This document shows positions 1 to 8,082 of a DNA stretch of 36,981 bases, piece by piece. The stretch is from Planctomycetota bacterium. Its GTDB lineage: Bacteria > Planctomycetota > Planctomycetia > Planctomycetales > Planctomycetaceae. The DNA lies in NCBI GenBank assembly GCA_017859815.1, contig JAFMMM010000012.1, forward strand, positions 1 through 36,981. Direction: 5' to 3'. The notes under the pieces were generated by a model, which was not told the origin of the DNA, did no database searches, and was given only the letters and a program-made list of their open reading frames with translations. The position numbers were made by a program, and so were the translations under genes. Within the stretch, counting starts at the first letter, position 1; the number at the start of each line of letters is the position of its first letter.

Positions 1-1
1 T

Positions 2-196
2 ACACCGGGCGGCACAGTGGTCGGGGCGACGGACCGCAAAGGGTTTTCCGCAGTTGATCGCGTGCTGTCTCCTGAGAATTTCGTCTCTACGGTTTACACC
101 AAATTGGGCATCAATCCGAACCGTGTGCTGTATACACCTCAGGGACGCCCAACTCATCTGGTCAGTAATCCGGAGCCGATCCACGAACTTCTTTGA
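2..196 (+). CDS. DUF1501 domain protein, C-terminal fragment (5' end outside window)
   Basis: The first 64 codons of the window read in frame as the C-terminal end of a DUF1501 protein, a planctomycete-enriched family usually linked to the alkaline phosphatase/sulfatase fold and exported by Tat. The visible features are the closing pattern of the family: GGTVVGATD near the start, then SPENFVSTVY, GINPNR, QGRP and a final PIHELL before TGA. The start lies upstream of the window, so signal peptide and metal-binding core cannot be judged. The next gene, for a PPC-domain protein, follows in the same direction within 45 bases and is probably co-transcribed. DUF1501 genes typically sit beside DUF1549/DUF1553 or PPC genes, which fits. 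The exact biochemical role of the family is not established. Confidence 0.85.
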   Translation, partial: TPGGTVVGATDRKGFSAVDRVLSPENFVSTVYTKLGINPNRVLYTPQGRPTHLVSNPEPIHELL

Positions 197-240
197 CGTT
201 CAGTTCAGACAGGCGGGCGAGTCAGGAGTTGCCAGAGAAG

Positions 241-1836
241 ATGGCTGATATTCGAATTCTGTCCCTGCTGGCGGCGAGTATTATTCACGCCGGGATTTCT
301 CATGCGGGGGATCCTCCCGTGCTGAATCGACTGACGCCTGCGGGCGGCCAGCGTGGCAGCGTGGTCACAGCGACTCTGGATGGAAAAGCCGGTACTGAGG
401 GGACAGTCGCGTCGTCCCGAAGCGGACAGCTGCAACTGAGTTTTTCAGAGAAACGGGACTCACTGCAGATCACAATCCCAGCCGACGCCAGTCCAGGGGT
501 GCACTGGATTCGACTTCATAACGATTTTGGTGCCAGCGAATTGCGTCCATTTATCGTGGGAGTGATTCCGGAGATCGTGGAAACTGAATCCAACGATCTG
601 ATTGCTGAGGCTGTCTCGCTGCCGTTGCCGGGTGTCACCGTGAACGGGGTGCTGCAGAAGTCCAATGACGTTGACTCCTACGCCATCAGACTGAATCGCG
701 GTACAACTTTGGTGGCCGGAATGACGGCCAGGCGGATTCTTGATTCACCAATGGATGCCATTCTGCAGGTGACCGACAGCCGTGGGACAGTTGTTGCGCA
801 AAATGATGACGATGTCACAACAGATCCGCTGGTGACGTTCACAGCTCCTCAGGACGGGGTCTGGAATGTGCGAACCTTTGCCTTTCCGTCAGCGCCCAAC
901 AGTACCATCGGATTTGCGGGTGCGGCGACGTATGTCTATCGGTTGACGATGTCGACCGACGCCGTCGTTCACCATACGGAGCCTGTTGTCCGACAGGCGG
1001 GCAGCGGCGCGCAGCGACTCCAGTTGAAGGGCTGGAATATCACAGTTCCGGAGGCCGTTCTGGCCGAAGACAGCAATGTTCTGACCGGTCAGTTCGCGCT
1101 GCCGCGGTTCGTTCACACAGTCTCCGAGCCGGTGGTGACGGAGGATCGGATCAGCGATGGCGTGTTGTCAATGCCGACGGCATTGTGCGGACGTCTTACT
1201 GACGAGCGTGCTGATGAGTACCTGCTGCAGGCAGGGAAGGGGGATCGCATCCGTTTTCGGGTGGAGTGCCGTCGTCATGGTTCGCTGATGGATCCGGTTC
1301 TGCGTGTCTATGACTCTGCCGGGACACTTCTGAAGGAAGTTGACGATATCAGCCGCACTGATTCGGACATCGATCTGGTATTCACAGCGCCGGCGAATGA
1401 TCAATTACGGCTGGTTGTTGCCGACCGGTTTCTGAAGAGTGGAGACCGACATTTCTATGTCATGCGAATTGCTCCGCCAGTTGCATCCTGTCAGGCCACG
1501 GTCGCCGGTACTGCTTTCTCTGTTGCCGCCGGTGGTGAACTCAAGATTCCTTTGACCATTGATCGTCAGCAGGGCTTCGCAGAGAAGCTGAGTTTTGAAG
1601 TCAGTGGTCTTCCCGAGCAGGTGACAGCCACGGCAACGGTTTCGGAAAAGAGCGGAGATACCGCGAAGAAGGCAGAGTTGACGCTGCAGAGCACCGGCCA
1701 GGCCGGGTGGTCCGGGCCAGTGCAAATACGTGCCACTGGTGAAGAAAGTGGTCAGTCATTTCCTGCTGTATGGTCTGCCTCGGATGGCAGTTCCATTGAT
1801 CAGTTATGGTTGACTGTTACTCCGGCTGCTGAGTGA
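241..1836 (+). CDS. Secreted PPC (pre-peptidase C-terminal) domain protein
   Basis: This 531-residue protein has a hydrophobic N-terminal segment (residues about 4-22, ending at ISHAG) that looks like a Sec signal peptide, so it is probably exported. An Ig-like segment of about 90 residues follows (NRLTPAGGQRG onwards). Then come two beta-rich domains of the bacterial pre-peptidase C-terminal (PPC) type at about 112-215 and 308-397; both carry the D-x-D-x-Y/F-x-L strand (DVDSYAIRL; ADEYLLQA) and end in a TAP..G-type strand. I see no protease catalytic motif, so it is more likely a binding or scaffold protein than an enzyme. The ATG at 241 is preferred because it starts the signal peptide; an in-frame TTG at 193 overlaps the preceding stop. 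The gene probably belongs with the upstream DUF1501 gene. Its 3' end overlaps the convergent transporter gene by 20 bases. Function is unknown. Confidence 0.85.
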   Translation: MADIRILSLLAASIIHAGISHAGDPPVLNRLTPAGGQRGSVVTATLDGKAGTEGTVASSRSGQLQLSFSEKRDSLQITIPADASPGVHWIRLHNDFGASELRPFIVGVIPEIVETESNDLIAEAVSLPLPGVTVNGVLQKSNDVDSYAIRLNRGTTLVAGMTARRILDSPMDAILQVTDSRGTVVAQNDDDVTTDPLVTFTAPQDGVWNVRTFAFPSAPNSTIGFAGAATYVYRLTMSTDAVVHHTEPVVRQAGSGAQRLQLKGWNITVPEAVLAEDSNVLTGQFALPRFVHTVSEPVVTEDRISDGVLSMPTALCGRLTDERADEYLLQAGKGDRIRFRVECRRHGSLMDPVLRVYDSAGTLLKEVDDISRTDSDIDLVFTAPANDQLRLVVADRFLKSGDRHFYVMRIAPPVASCQATVAGTAFSVAAGGELKIPLTIDRQQGFAEKLSFEVSGLPEQVTATATVSEKSGDTAKKAELTLQSTGQAGWSGPVQIRATGEESGQSFPAVWSASDGSSIDQLWLTVTPAAE

Positions 1837-2857
1837 TTCGAGGCTTTCTGCGGATTCCTCGAACGGGGATTCCCAGCAGCAGCAGTCCACCAATGGTCAG
1901 TACGATCCCCACGAGTGCCGCAGTAGAAATGGGTTCTCCAAAGACCAGCACAGCGCCCGCCGCGCACATGGCATTCTGTGACGCATTAATAACATTTGCA
2001 CGGCTGATGTTCAGTTGCTTCATGGCCGCGGTGATCGAAAAGAAACCCAGTGCGTTGAATGTCCCTGCGACAATGATCGTCCGCCATTCCGGCCACGAGA
2101 TCTGCAGAATTTCGGCGGTCGATAATTGTGTCAGACTGGCCGGGCAAAGTGTCAGGAAGCCGGCACCGCTAAACAGAAACAGTGTCCCGGCGATGGGCAT
2201 CTTTGAACGTACTGCGTGGCGAATGTAGACGCCGCTGACGCCATAGGAAAGGCCGGAAATGACGGCGGCTGTGACGCCCGGCAGTACACTCAGAACCGAG
2301 TCGGTGAACTCTGCGTCTGCAGGTGCAACTTCCCCGGCGTCGTCATTGATTGTTCTGGCCCGGGCTCCTGAGGAGAGAAAAATAATTGCTGTCATCATGA
2401 CTGCGATGCTGGCTGCCGTTCGCAGCGTGACTCGATCTCCAATGACCAATCGCCCTGCGACCGCGCCGCTGCAGATGATTGATGCGAAACAGATGGGAAC
2501 CGAGACCGCCAGTCCGATGTATTTGAGAGACAGCTGAAACGCAAAATTTCCGCCGATCTGGTTGAAGATGGCTGCAATTGCAATTGGACGAACAAAACTC
2601 CATTCCGCAAAAGACCCAAGTGACCGAAGACGGCGGTAAAGAATGAATGCAACGGCCACCAAAAAAGTGGGGATCGCTTTCGTGCCGGATACCCACATGT
2701 CCCATCCGATTCCGGCCTCCGGTCGGGCCAGATCTCGCAGAGCCATATTGGCGATGGAATAGGTGGCTGCAGCGGTAAGTCCCAGCAGCACCGCAGTGAC
2801 CGATTCTTCAGGCGGTGCTGCGGGCTGCAGTTTGGAATCGGCAGACGCTGTGGTCAT
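1817..2857 (-). CDS. EamA/DMT-superfamily permease
   Basis: A 346-residue membrane protein with about ten hydrophobic segments and no soluble domain, organised as two halves like the drug/metabolite transporter (DMT) superfamily. The N-terminal half has a small-residue-rich helix (AVLLGLTAAATYSIANMALR) and the C-terminal half ends in ALVGIVLTIGGLLLLG followed by a basic tail, both typical of EamA proteins. It probably sits in the cytoplasmic membrane and exports or imports a small metabolite; the substrate cannot be inferred. The insert between halves (around residue 180) is acidic and probably loops out. ATG 2857 is chosen because the residues in front of it, back to an in-frame GTG at 2932, are not membrane-like. 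The gene lies downstream of the phosphohexomutase gene on the same strand with a gap of about 190 bases, so co-transcription is possible but not shown. Confidence 0.85.
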   Translation of the reverse strand: MTTASADSKLQPAAPPEESVTAVLLGLTAAATYSIANMALRDLARPEAGIGWDMWVSGTKAIPTFLVAVAFILYRRLRSLGSFAEWSFVRPIAIAAIFNQIGGNFAFQLSLKYIGLAVSVPICFASIICSGAVAGRLVIGDRVTLRTAASIAVMMTAIIFLSSGARARTINDDAGEVAPADAEFTDSVLSVLPGVTAAVISGLSYGVSGVYIRHAVRSKMPIAGTLFLFSGAGFLTLCPASLTQLSTAEILQISWPEWRTIIVAGTFNALGFFSITAAMKQLNISRANVINASQNAMCAAGAVLVFGEPISTAALVGIVLTIGGLLLLGIPVRGIRRKPRITQQPE

Positions 2858-3048
2858 GGCTGTGACACCGTAAGAGTGACAGTCGGACCGTAAAGCGGAA
2901 ATTGACTGCGAGAAAGAAGATGATGCCGGCACAGTATTGTTCCGCCGAAACCCGGAAACCAGCCGAGTTGCATGGGTTTCAACCGGAATTCTCAGTGGTT
3001 GCGACGGGAATCAGCATTTGCTGCTGCGGTTCGACCGGGAATGCGGGC

Positions 3049-4407
3049 TCAGCCTGCCGGATCAAGGCAGGCTTCCACGATTGCCCGAGCGTCCCGAACC
3101 AATGTCGATGCTGACGCTTCCTCCGGAGCCTCAGCGATGACCCGTACAATAGGTTCTGTATTGCTGGATCGCACATGGAGCCAGCGATCATTCCAGTCCA
3201 GTCGAAGTCCATCACCATCCTTCGCTGTGGCATCTGCAAATCGCTTTCGCAGAGCTTCACATGCTGCAGGGACAGCTGACGCCGGACAGGTCAGACTGTC
3301 CTTAACGATCACGTATTGCGGCAGACTGTCGGACCATTCCGAGAGTGAAGTTGACTTCTCAACGAGCCCGGCGAGCACGTAAGCCATGGAGACGAGGCTG
3401 TCCCGTACGTAGCCGACAGCGGGTTCAATCACGCCGCCGTTGCCTTCACCACCCAGAACTGCATTCACGCGGCGCATTTCAGCACAGACATTTGCTTCAC
3501 CAACGAAACTGCGGTGGAATTCGCAACCATAGCGAGCTGCGATATCTGCGGTGACACGGCTGGTGGATTCGTTGACGACAACGGCCCCCTGCCTGTTTTG
3601 CAAAACAAAGTCGGCGGCCAGCGCCAACGTGAGTTCTTCGCCAATGTATCGCCCCTGATTATCGACAATCGCCAGACGGTCAGCGTCGGGGTCCTGAGCA
3701 AATCCGGCGTCTGCCTGATGTTCGCGGACGGCATCACACAGTCCACCAAGGTTTTTTGCGAGTGGTTCGGGAGGGTGTGCGAACTTGCCGTCGGGTGTGC
3801 CACCGAGCGTGACAACATCACATCCGAGAGCTTCCAGCAGTTGTGGACCGCACACGCCACCTGAGCCATGATTGCAGTCGAGGACCACTCGAAATCGCCG
3901 TTCTCGAATACGCTGTGTATCTACCAGCGAAAGCACTCGTTCAATGTGTACCGCAGAAGAGGAGGGGAGTTGCACGAGCGTGCCGAGATCAGAGTGTGAG
4001 GTCCACTGTGCTGTTGGTCCGGCAAGCAGATCCAGGAGTTGTCGACCAAGGTCGGCATTGAAAACAGAGCCGTCAGCGGAGAACGGCTTGAGTCCGTTCC
4101 ACTGTACGGGATTATGGCTGGCTGTGATCTGAAGTCCTCCGACCGCGTCATGGTGGCGAACCAGAACACCGCAGGTGGGGGTCGTACAGATACCGGCATC
4201 GAGCACTTCACACCCGGTAGCCAGCAGTCCGGAGACGACTGCATGTCGCACCATCTCACCCGTGCTGCGCCCGTCCCGTGAGAGGATAACTCGCCCTCCC
4301 CGGAACATTGTTCCGAGTGCCGCTGCGAACTGTGTCATGTAGACCGGATCCAGTCCGTCTCCGATGACCCCGCGGAGACCCGAAATACTGAGAATACGAT
4401 TGCTCAT
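3049..4407 (-). CDS. Alpha-D-phosphohexomutase (phosphoglucosamine mutase/phosphomannomutase, GlmM-like)
   Basis: A 452-residue cytoplasmic phosphohexomutase that moves phosphate between C6 and C1 of a hexose phosphate through a phosphoserine. The full signature set is present: the catalytic serine loop TASHNP with Ser97, the Mg-binding loop DPDADR at 239-244, the sugar-specificity loop GEGNGG at 320-325, and the phosphate-binding loop RSSNTEP near 414. Length fits the family (about 445-460). The GE-x-NGG loop is the form seen in archaeal-type phosphoglucosamine mutases and phosphomannomutases rather than the GEQSGH of E. coli GlmM, so substrate preference (GlcN-6-P for UDP-GlcNAc synthesis, or Man/Glc-6-P) stays open. 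An AAAGGTG ribosome-binding site sits about 8 bases before the ATG. Its product would feed cell envelope sugar precursors. Confidence 0.93.
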   Translation of the reverse strand: MSNRILSISGLRGVIGDGLDPVYMTQFAAALGTMFRGGRVILSRDGRSTGEMVRHAVVSGLLATGCEVLDAGICTTPTCGVLVRHHDAVGGLQITASHNPVQWNGLKPFSADGSVFNADLGRQLLDLLAGPTAQWTSHSDLGTLVQLPSSSAVHIERVLSLVDTQRIRERRFRVVLDCNHGSGGVCGPQLLEALGCDVVTLGGTPDGKFAHPPEPLAKNLGGLCDAVREHQADAGFAQDPDADRLAIVDNQGRYIGEELTLALAADFVLQNRQGAVVVNESTSRVTADIAARYGCEFHRSFVGEANVCAEMRRVNAVLGGEGNGGVIEPAVGYVRDSLVSMAYVLAGLVEKSTSLSEWSDSLPQYVIVKDSLTCPASAVPAACEALRKRFADATAKDGDGLRLDWNDRWLHVRSSNTEPIVRVIAEAPEEASASTLVRDARAIVEACLDPAG

Positions 4408-4531
4408 TGAGAAAACACCTTTGATTTGGAACAGTCCTGCCGGGTGATCTTAGGGCGATCCACCGCTCTGGTGACAGGTGGACTTTTGCCGATGTCGGCA
4501 ATTGCAGTCAGGATTCCCGGGATCTGTGACT

Positions 4532-5308
4532 TCATGAGTGCATGACGAAGCCGCCGTCGACGTTAATTGTCTGGCCGGTGATTTCACCGGCTCGTTTGCT
4601 GCAGAGAAAGACAATTGCGTTTGCCACGTCTTCGGCCTTTTGCCATCGCCCCAGAGGGACAACCTGGCCAATTTTTTCCGTCGCCCAGTCATCGTAACTG
4701 GTATCGGCCTGCTGTTGTTCGGCCCACGACTTCCAGACTGACTGATTCAGCGGTGTACGGACCATGCCCGGGCAGACTGTGTTGACTCGCACTCCCGCAG
4801 GTGCGAGGTCCTGCGCGAGGCACTGAGCGAAATTAATATTAGCAGCCTTGCTGGCGCTGTAGGGAGGATCTGTTCGGGAACCAATCTGACCGGCAACGCT
4901 GGACAAAAACACCATCGCTCCACGTTGTTTCTCTGCCATGAACCTGCCTGCAACCGTGGCAACATGCGTCATCCCCATGATGTTCACCTGCAACGTTTTT
5001 TCCCAGGCGGAGGCCGGCACGTTGTACCACGGGAATCCAAAGCAACCGGAGCCGATTGCGGCACAGTGAACAAGAATCTCGGGTTCGCCGAATTTGTGGA
5101 GTGTTTGTCGCCAGGCCGCTGTCACGCTGGATTCATCGCTGACATCGGTGTTCAGAAACGGTGCCGCAGGTCCTGAGCTCAGTGGCTCCTGCAGATCCCA
5201 GATTACGGGACAAGCCGCTTCCTGCTGTAGTAGATCGACAACGGCGGCGCCGATACCGCTGCTGCCCCCGGTCACCACGGCGACGCGTCCTTTGAGTTCC
5301 AGATCCAC
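4532..5308 (-). CDS. Short-chain dehydrogenase/reductase (SDR) with GTG start
   Basis: A 258-residue classical SDR that probably oxidises or reduces an alcohol/ketone with NAD(P)(H). Visible are the cofactor loop TGGSSGIG (13-20), an aspartate at the end of beta-2 (Asp38, suggesting NAD preference), the catalytic serine at 136/137 in FLSSVAG, and YSASK with Tyr150 and Lys154. The usual NNAG motif is replaced by HCAAIG (81-86). The C-terminal GQTINVDGG strand is typical. The GTG at 5308 is preferred because it gives family length and has AGAAGGGA about 8-10 bases upstream; the reading frame stays open for another 179 codons upstream, but that part has no domain features and crosses the divergent SGNH gene. 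The substrate is unknown. The gene may be co-transcribed with the phosphohexomutase, whose start lies 125 bases downstream. Confidence 0.9.
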   Translation of the reverse strand: MDLELKGRVAVVTGGSSGIGAAVVDLLQQEAACPVIWDLQEPLSSGPAAPFLNTDVSDESSVTAAWRQTLHKFGEPEILVHCAAIGSGCFGFPWYNVPASAWEKTLQVNIMGMTHVATVAGRFMAEKQRGAMVFLSSVAGQIGSRTDPPYSASKAANINFAQCLAQDLAPAGVRVNTVCPGMVRTPLNQSVWKSWAEQQQADTSYDDWATEKIGQVVPLGRWQKAEDVANAIVFLCSKRAGEITGQTINVDGGFVMHS

Positions 5309-5457
5309 TGTACGCGGTTCCCTTCTGCAGGTTGATGAGCGACGTTTCGGTTTTGCGATGGCGCTTGGAATATCGCCGGAGTTTAGCCTAATCTTTGCAG
5401 GTGTCAGGCAGGTCACCGCAGGGGTCTCCTGTTTTCCGACGCGCAGAGTACATTCAT

Positions 5458-5479
5458 TCTGAGACGAGCCCGTCTCAGA
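5458..5479. promoter_or_regulatory. Perfect 9-bp palindrome between divergent SDR and SGNH genes
   Basis: TCTGAGACG and CGTCTCAGA are perfect inverted copies separated by the four bases AGCC. The element lies in the 222-base region between the divergent SDR and SGNH-esterase starts, 52 bases before the SGNH start. A dyad in this position could be an operator for a dimeric regulator or an RNA hairpin in the leader. There is no T-tract, so it is not an intrinsic terminator. Its function is inferred only from symmetry and position. Confidence 0.45.
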
Positions 5480-5484
5480 GGGTG

Positions 5485-5526
5485 GCTGCAGAGAATCAGG
5501 CTGCAGAGAATCAGGCTGTGGAGAAG
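5485..5526. repeat. 15-bp direct tandem repeat (2 full copies plus partial third)
   Basis: GCTGCAGAGAATCAG occurs at 5485-5499 and again at 5500-5514, followed by a degenerate third copy (GCTGTGGAGAA) that contains the likely GGAG ribosome-binding site of the SGNH esterase. The repeat sits just after the palindrome at 5458. It may be a slippage product or a cluster of binding half-sites. Confidence 0.6.
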
Positions 5527-5530
5527 AGCA

Positions 5531-6634
5531 ATGCAAACGGGGCGTCGTCAGTTTCTTGCAGCGACAGGAAGTCTTTTGGCCGGTCTGTCCGCAAAGAATC
5601 CTGCATGGGGGTTCGCGAATGACATCGAGTGGGCTGACGTTCGGGACTGGGGCGTGGAGGGACGTGGATTTCATGACACTGCCAGGTACTTTGACCGTCT
5701 GCCGTCGCGGGCCAAAGGAGTTGTTCGCGATGCTGTCTGGAATCTGAGTCGGCATTCTGCCGGCATGATGGTTCAGTTCCGAACGGACGCCACGGAGATT
5801 CACGTGGATCATGCTGTCACGTCGTCCAGTCTGGCCATGCCGCACATGCCGGCCACCGGTGTAAGCGGCCTGGACCTGTATGCTCAGGATGAGCGGGGCG
5901 TTTGGAAGTGGGTGGCGGTGCTGGCGCCGCGCGAGCAGTCAACGAAGAAAGCCATGGTAACCGGTCTGCGTCCCGGGCTGCGTAATTACGCGATTTATCT
6001 GCCACTTTACAACGGCACTGAACATCTCCGGGTGGGAGTTCCGGCAGGAGGTACTTTTCAGACAGTTGCACCTCGGCAACAAAGGCCATTGGTTTTCTAC
6101 GGCACATCAATTACGCATGGCGCCTGTGCTTCCCGCCCGGGGATGCCTCACCCCGCAATTCTTGGCCGTCGTTTGAACATGCCGGTCATCAATCTCGGGT
6201 TCAGCGGTAACGGCCGAATGGAAGCGGAAGTCGGGAATTATCTGCAGGAACTCGACGCCGCAGCATTTGTGATTGACTGCCTGCCCAACATGCAGGCCGG
6301 CGAAATCAATGAACGGACCGTTCCTTTGATTCAACAACTTCGCGATGTCTATCCAGGCACGCCGATTGTGATCGTCGAGGATCGTTCCTATTCCGGTTCA
6401 TGGCTGATTGAGGAGCAGCAGCGACGCAACGAGGGCAGTCGAGCAGCGTTGCAGGCACAGTACAAACGCCTGCAGGACAGCGGTGTGGACGGCTTGTGGT
6501 ACATCGATGGCGAGACGCTGCTGGGGGCGGACCGGGATGATACGACCGATGGCTCACACCCATCCGATCTGGGGTTCTTCCGTCATGCAGACGCGATGGA
6601 ACCTGTACTCCGCCAGGCGTTGAAGCAGGCTTAG
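5531..6634 (+). CDS. Exported SGNH/GDSL hydrolase with N-terminal GxDLY domain
   Basis: A 367-residue esterase of the SGNH superfamily. The N-terminus (RRQFLAATGSLLAGL) is a Tat-type signal, so the enzyme probably acts outside the cytoplasmic membrane. Residues about 30-175 form the beta-sandwich that carries the hallmark GLDLY (113-117), known as the N-terminal domain of SGNH-type esterases (GxDLY family). The catalytic domain follows: YGTSITHG with nucleophile Ser193, a GFSGNG block (Gly/Asn of the oxyanion hole) near 220, and the D-G-S-H dyad at Asp340/His343. This is the usual order for carbohydrate or acyl esterases, often sugar O-deacetylases. ATG 5531 has GGAGAAGAG just upstream. The gene is divergent from the SDR gene and stands alone before a convergent neighbour. 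The true substrate cannot be read from the sequence. Confidence 0.9.
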   Translation: MQTGRRQFLAATGSLLAGLSAKNPAWGFANDIEWADVRDWGVEGRGFHDTARYFDRLPSRAKGVVRDAVWNLSRHSAGMMVQFRTDATEIHVDHAVTSSSLAMPHMPATGVSGLDLYAQDERGVWKWVAVLAPREQSTKKAMVTGLRPGLRNYAIYLPLYNGTEHLRVGVPAGGTFQTVAPRQQRPLVFYGTSITHGACASRPGMPHPAILGRRLNMPVINLGFSGNGRMEAEVGNYLQELDAAAFVIDCLPNMQAGEINERTVPLIQQLRDVYPGTPIVIVEDRSYSGSWLIEEQQRRNEGSRAALQAQYKRLQDSGVDGLWYIDGETLLGADRDDTTDGSHPSDLGFFRHADAMEPVLRQALKQA

Positions 6635-6682
6635 GCGACAGCCGAACGGCCCTGAGCGTGGGGCCTGTTGAGATTGTTCAGC

Positions 6683-7981
6683 TCATGCATCAGCTGCGAT
6701 GAGCTGTTGCAGCAACTTCAGTGCATCGCTGCGATTTTCCAGCTGTTGATCCAGCTGAGCGTTGCGAACCGCATTCAGCAGTGTGCGAATTTTCGGACCC
6801 GGAGCGATGCCCTGCTGCTGAATATCCTGCCCATCGATCAGTGGCGGCGGGCAAAGTTCCTTTGCTGACCATGCAGTGCGGAATTCGTCTGCTGCAACCG
6901 GATCGTCGTGCGACGGGAAGGATGGATTGATATCAGCAACAGCTCGGGCTGTTTGCAGCAGGATATCCGCACGAGGGTCTGCAAGCAGCGGACGCACAAC
7001 GTGCAGCGGCTGCTGCCGAAACATCCGCAGACTGTCGAGCGACTCGATGAGCCATTCGACGGTTGCGACTTCCTTGTTGGACATGGTGAGATTGCGACAG
7101 GTTTGTCGAACGGTGCCGAGCCGATGCCTGGAAGTTGGTTTTTCCGGGGCGTGGAAGGGCAGCATCAGAATTGCTGCGGCCGGGAGGAATTCCTGTGACT
7201 GCAAACGCCCCAGCATCTCCGCCACATGTTCCATTGAAACTCCACTGGAGGCTGACGCCTGCTCGTAATCCGGAAGAATTCCGAACAGTAGTCCTGCCTG
7301 CTGCATCAGGCGAAACGCCATCTGCCGATGTGGGTGTGCCAGCATTCGCCGCAGTTCCTGCAGGATTCGCTCAGCACTGACCTGAGTGATCTGGTGAGCT
7401 GTCTGCGTCACGGACTGCAGGGTTTCCGATTCAATTTCAAATTGAAACGTGGCTGCAAACCGGACAGCTCTCAGCATCCGGAGTTTGTCTTCATTGAATC
7501 GATCTGCAGGTCGACCAATACAGCGGAGCAGATTGTTCCGGAGGTCCAGCTGTCCTCCGACATAATCGATAACTTTTTCATTCAGCGGGTCGAAGAACAT
7601 GCCGTTGACCGTGAAGTCTCGTCGTCTGGCGTCCTCTTCCGCACTGCAGAACAGCACGGATTCCGGTCGGCGTCCGTCAACATATTCTCCATCGGATCGG
7701 AATGTGGCAACTTCGGTCTGCAGACCGGTTCCTCGCGGCCCGAGGACGATGATGACGCCAAATGCAGCCCCAATGGAAAGTATTCGATGCTTTCCGAAGA
7801 GTGCTACGATCTGGTCCGGCGTCGCGCTGGTGGCAACGTCGTAATCAACTGGCTCACGTCCCAGCAGAGAGTCTCGCACACAGCCGCCGGCCCACAGTGC
7901 GACGTGCCCGTGTTCATGGAGACGCTGCACGATGTTGAGAGCCAGTTGGCGTGGTGTCATCGTGGAAGTTGGCGGCGACAT
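6683..7981 (-). CDS. CCA tRNA nucleotidyltransferase / poly(A) polymerase family protein
   Basis: A 432-residue class II nucleotidyltransferase. The N-terminal catalytic head shows GGCVRD (32-37), the metal-binding pair Asp46/Asp48 in DYDVAT, and RRDFTVNGM (120-128). The neck contains EDKLRMLRAVRFAA near 185-198, the region that recognises ATP/CTP and the tRNA end in CCA-adding enzymes. The rest is helical with no recognisable HD phosphohydrolase domain. It would add CCA (or A) to tRNA 3' ends or poly(A) to RNAs; sequence alone does not separate these. Start at ATG 7981; an in-frame ATG at 7960 is an alternative, and neither has a Shine-Dalgarno. It lies 101 bases downstream of a DUF1501 gene on the same strand and is convergent with the SGNH gene. 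Confidence 0.92.
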   Translation of the reverse strand: MSPPTSTMTPRQLALNIVQRLHEHGHVALWAGGCVRDSLLGREPVDYDVATSATPDQIVALFGKHRILSIGAAFGVIIVLGPRGTGLQTEVATFRSDGEYVDGRRPESVLFCSAEEDARRRDFTVNGMFFDPLNEKVIDYVGGQLDLRNNLLRCIGRPADRFNEDKLRMLRAVRFAATFQFEIESETLQSVTQTAHQITQVSAERILQELRRMLAHPHRQMAFRLMQQAGLLFGILPDYEQASASSGVSMEHVAEMLGRLQSQEFLPAAAILMLPFHAPEKPTSRHRLGTVRQTCRNLTMSNKEVATVEWLIESLDSLRMFRQQPLHVVRPLLADPRADILLQTARAVADINPSFPSHDDPVAADEFRTAWSAKELCPPPLIDGQDIQQQGIAPGPKIRTLLNAVRNAQLDQQLENRSDALKLLQQLIAADA

Positions 7982-8082
7982 GATTGGGTGCCATCGAGAA
8001 ATCAGGGACGGGAAGACAACGCAGCAGCCGCGGAACGGTGGTGCCGGAATGATCGCCTGTTGCGGGTTTCAGGCCTTTCCGA

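Noticed and set aside
5309-5845. N-terminal extension of the SDR frame
   Set aside because: The extra 179 codons overlap the SGNH gene, lack any domain, and the GTG at 5308 has a good ribosome-binding site and gives family length.
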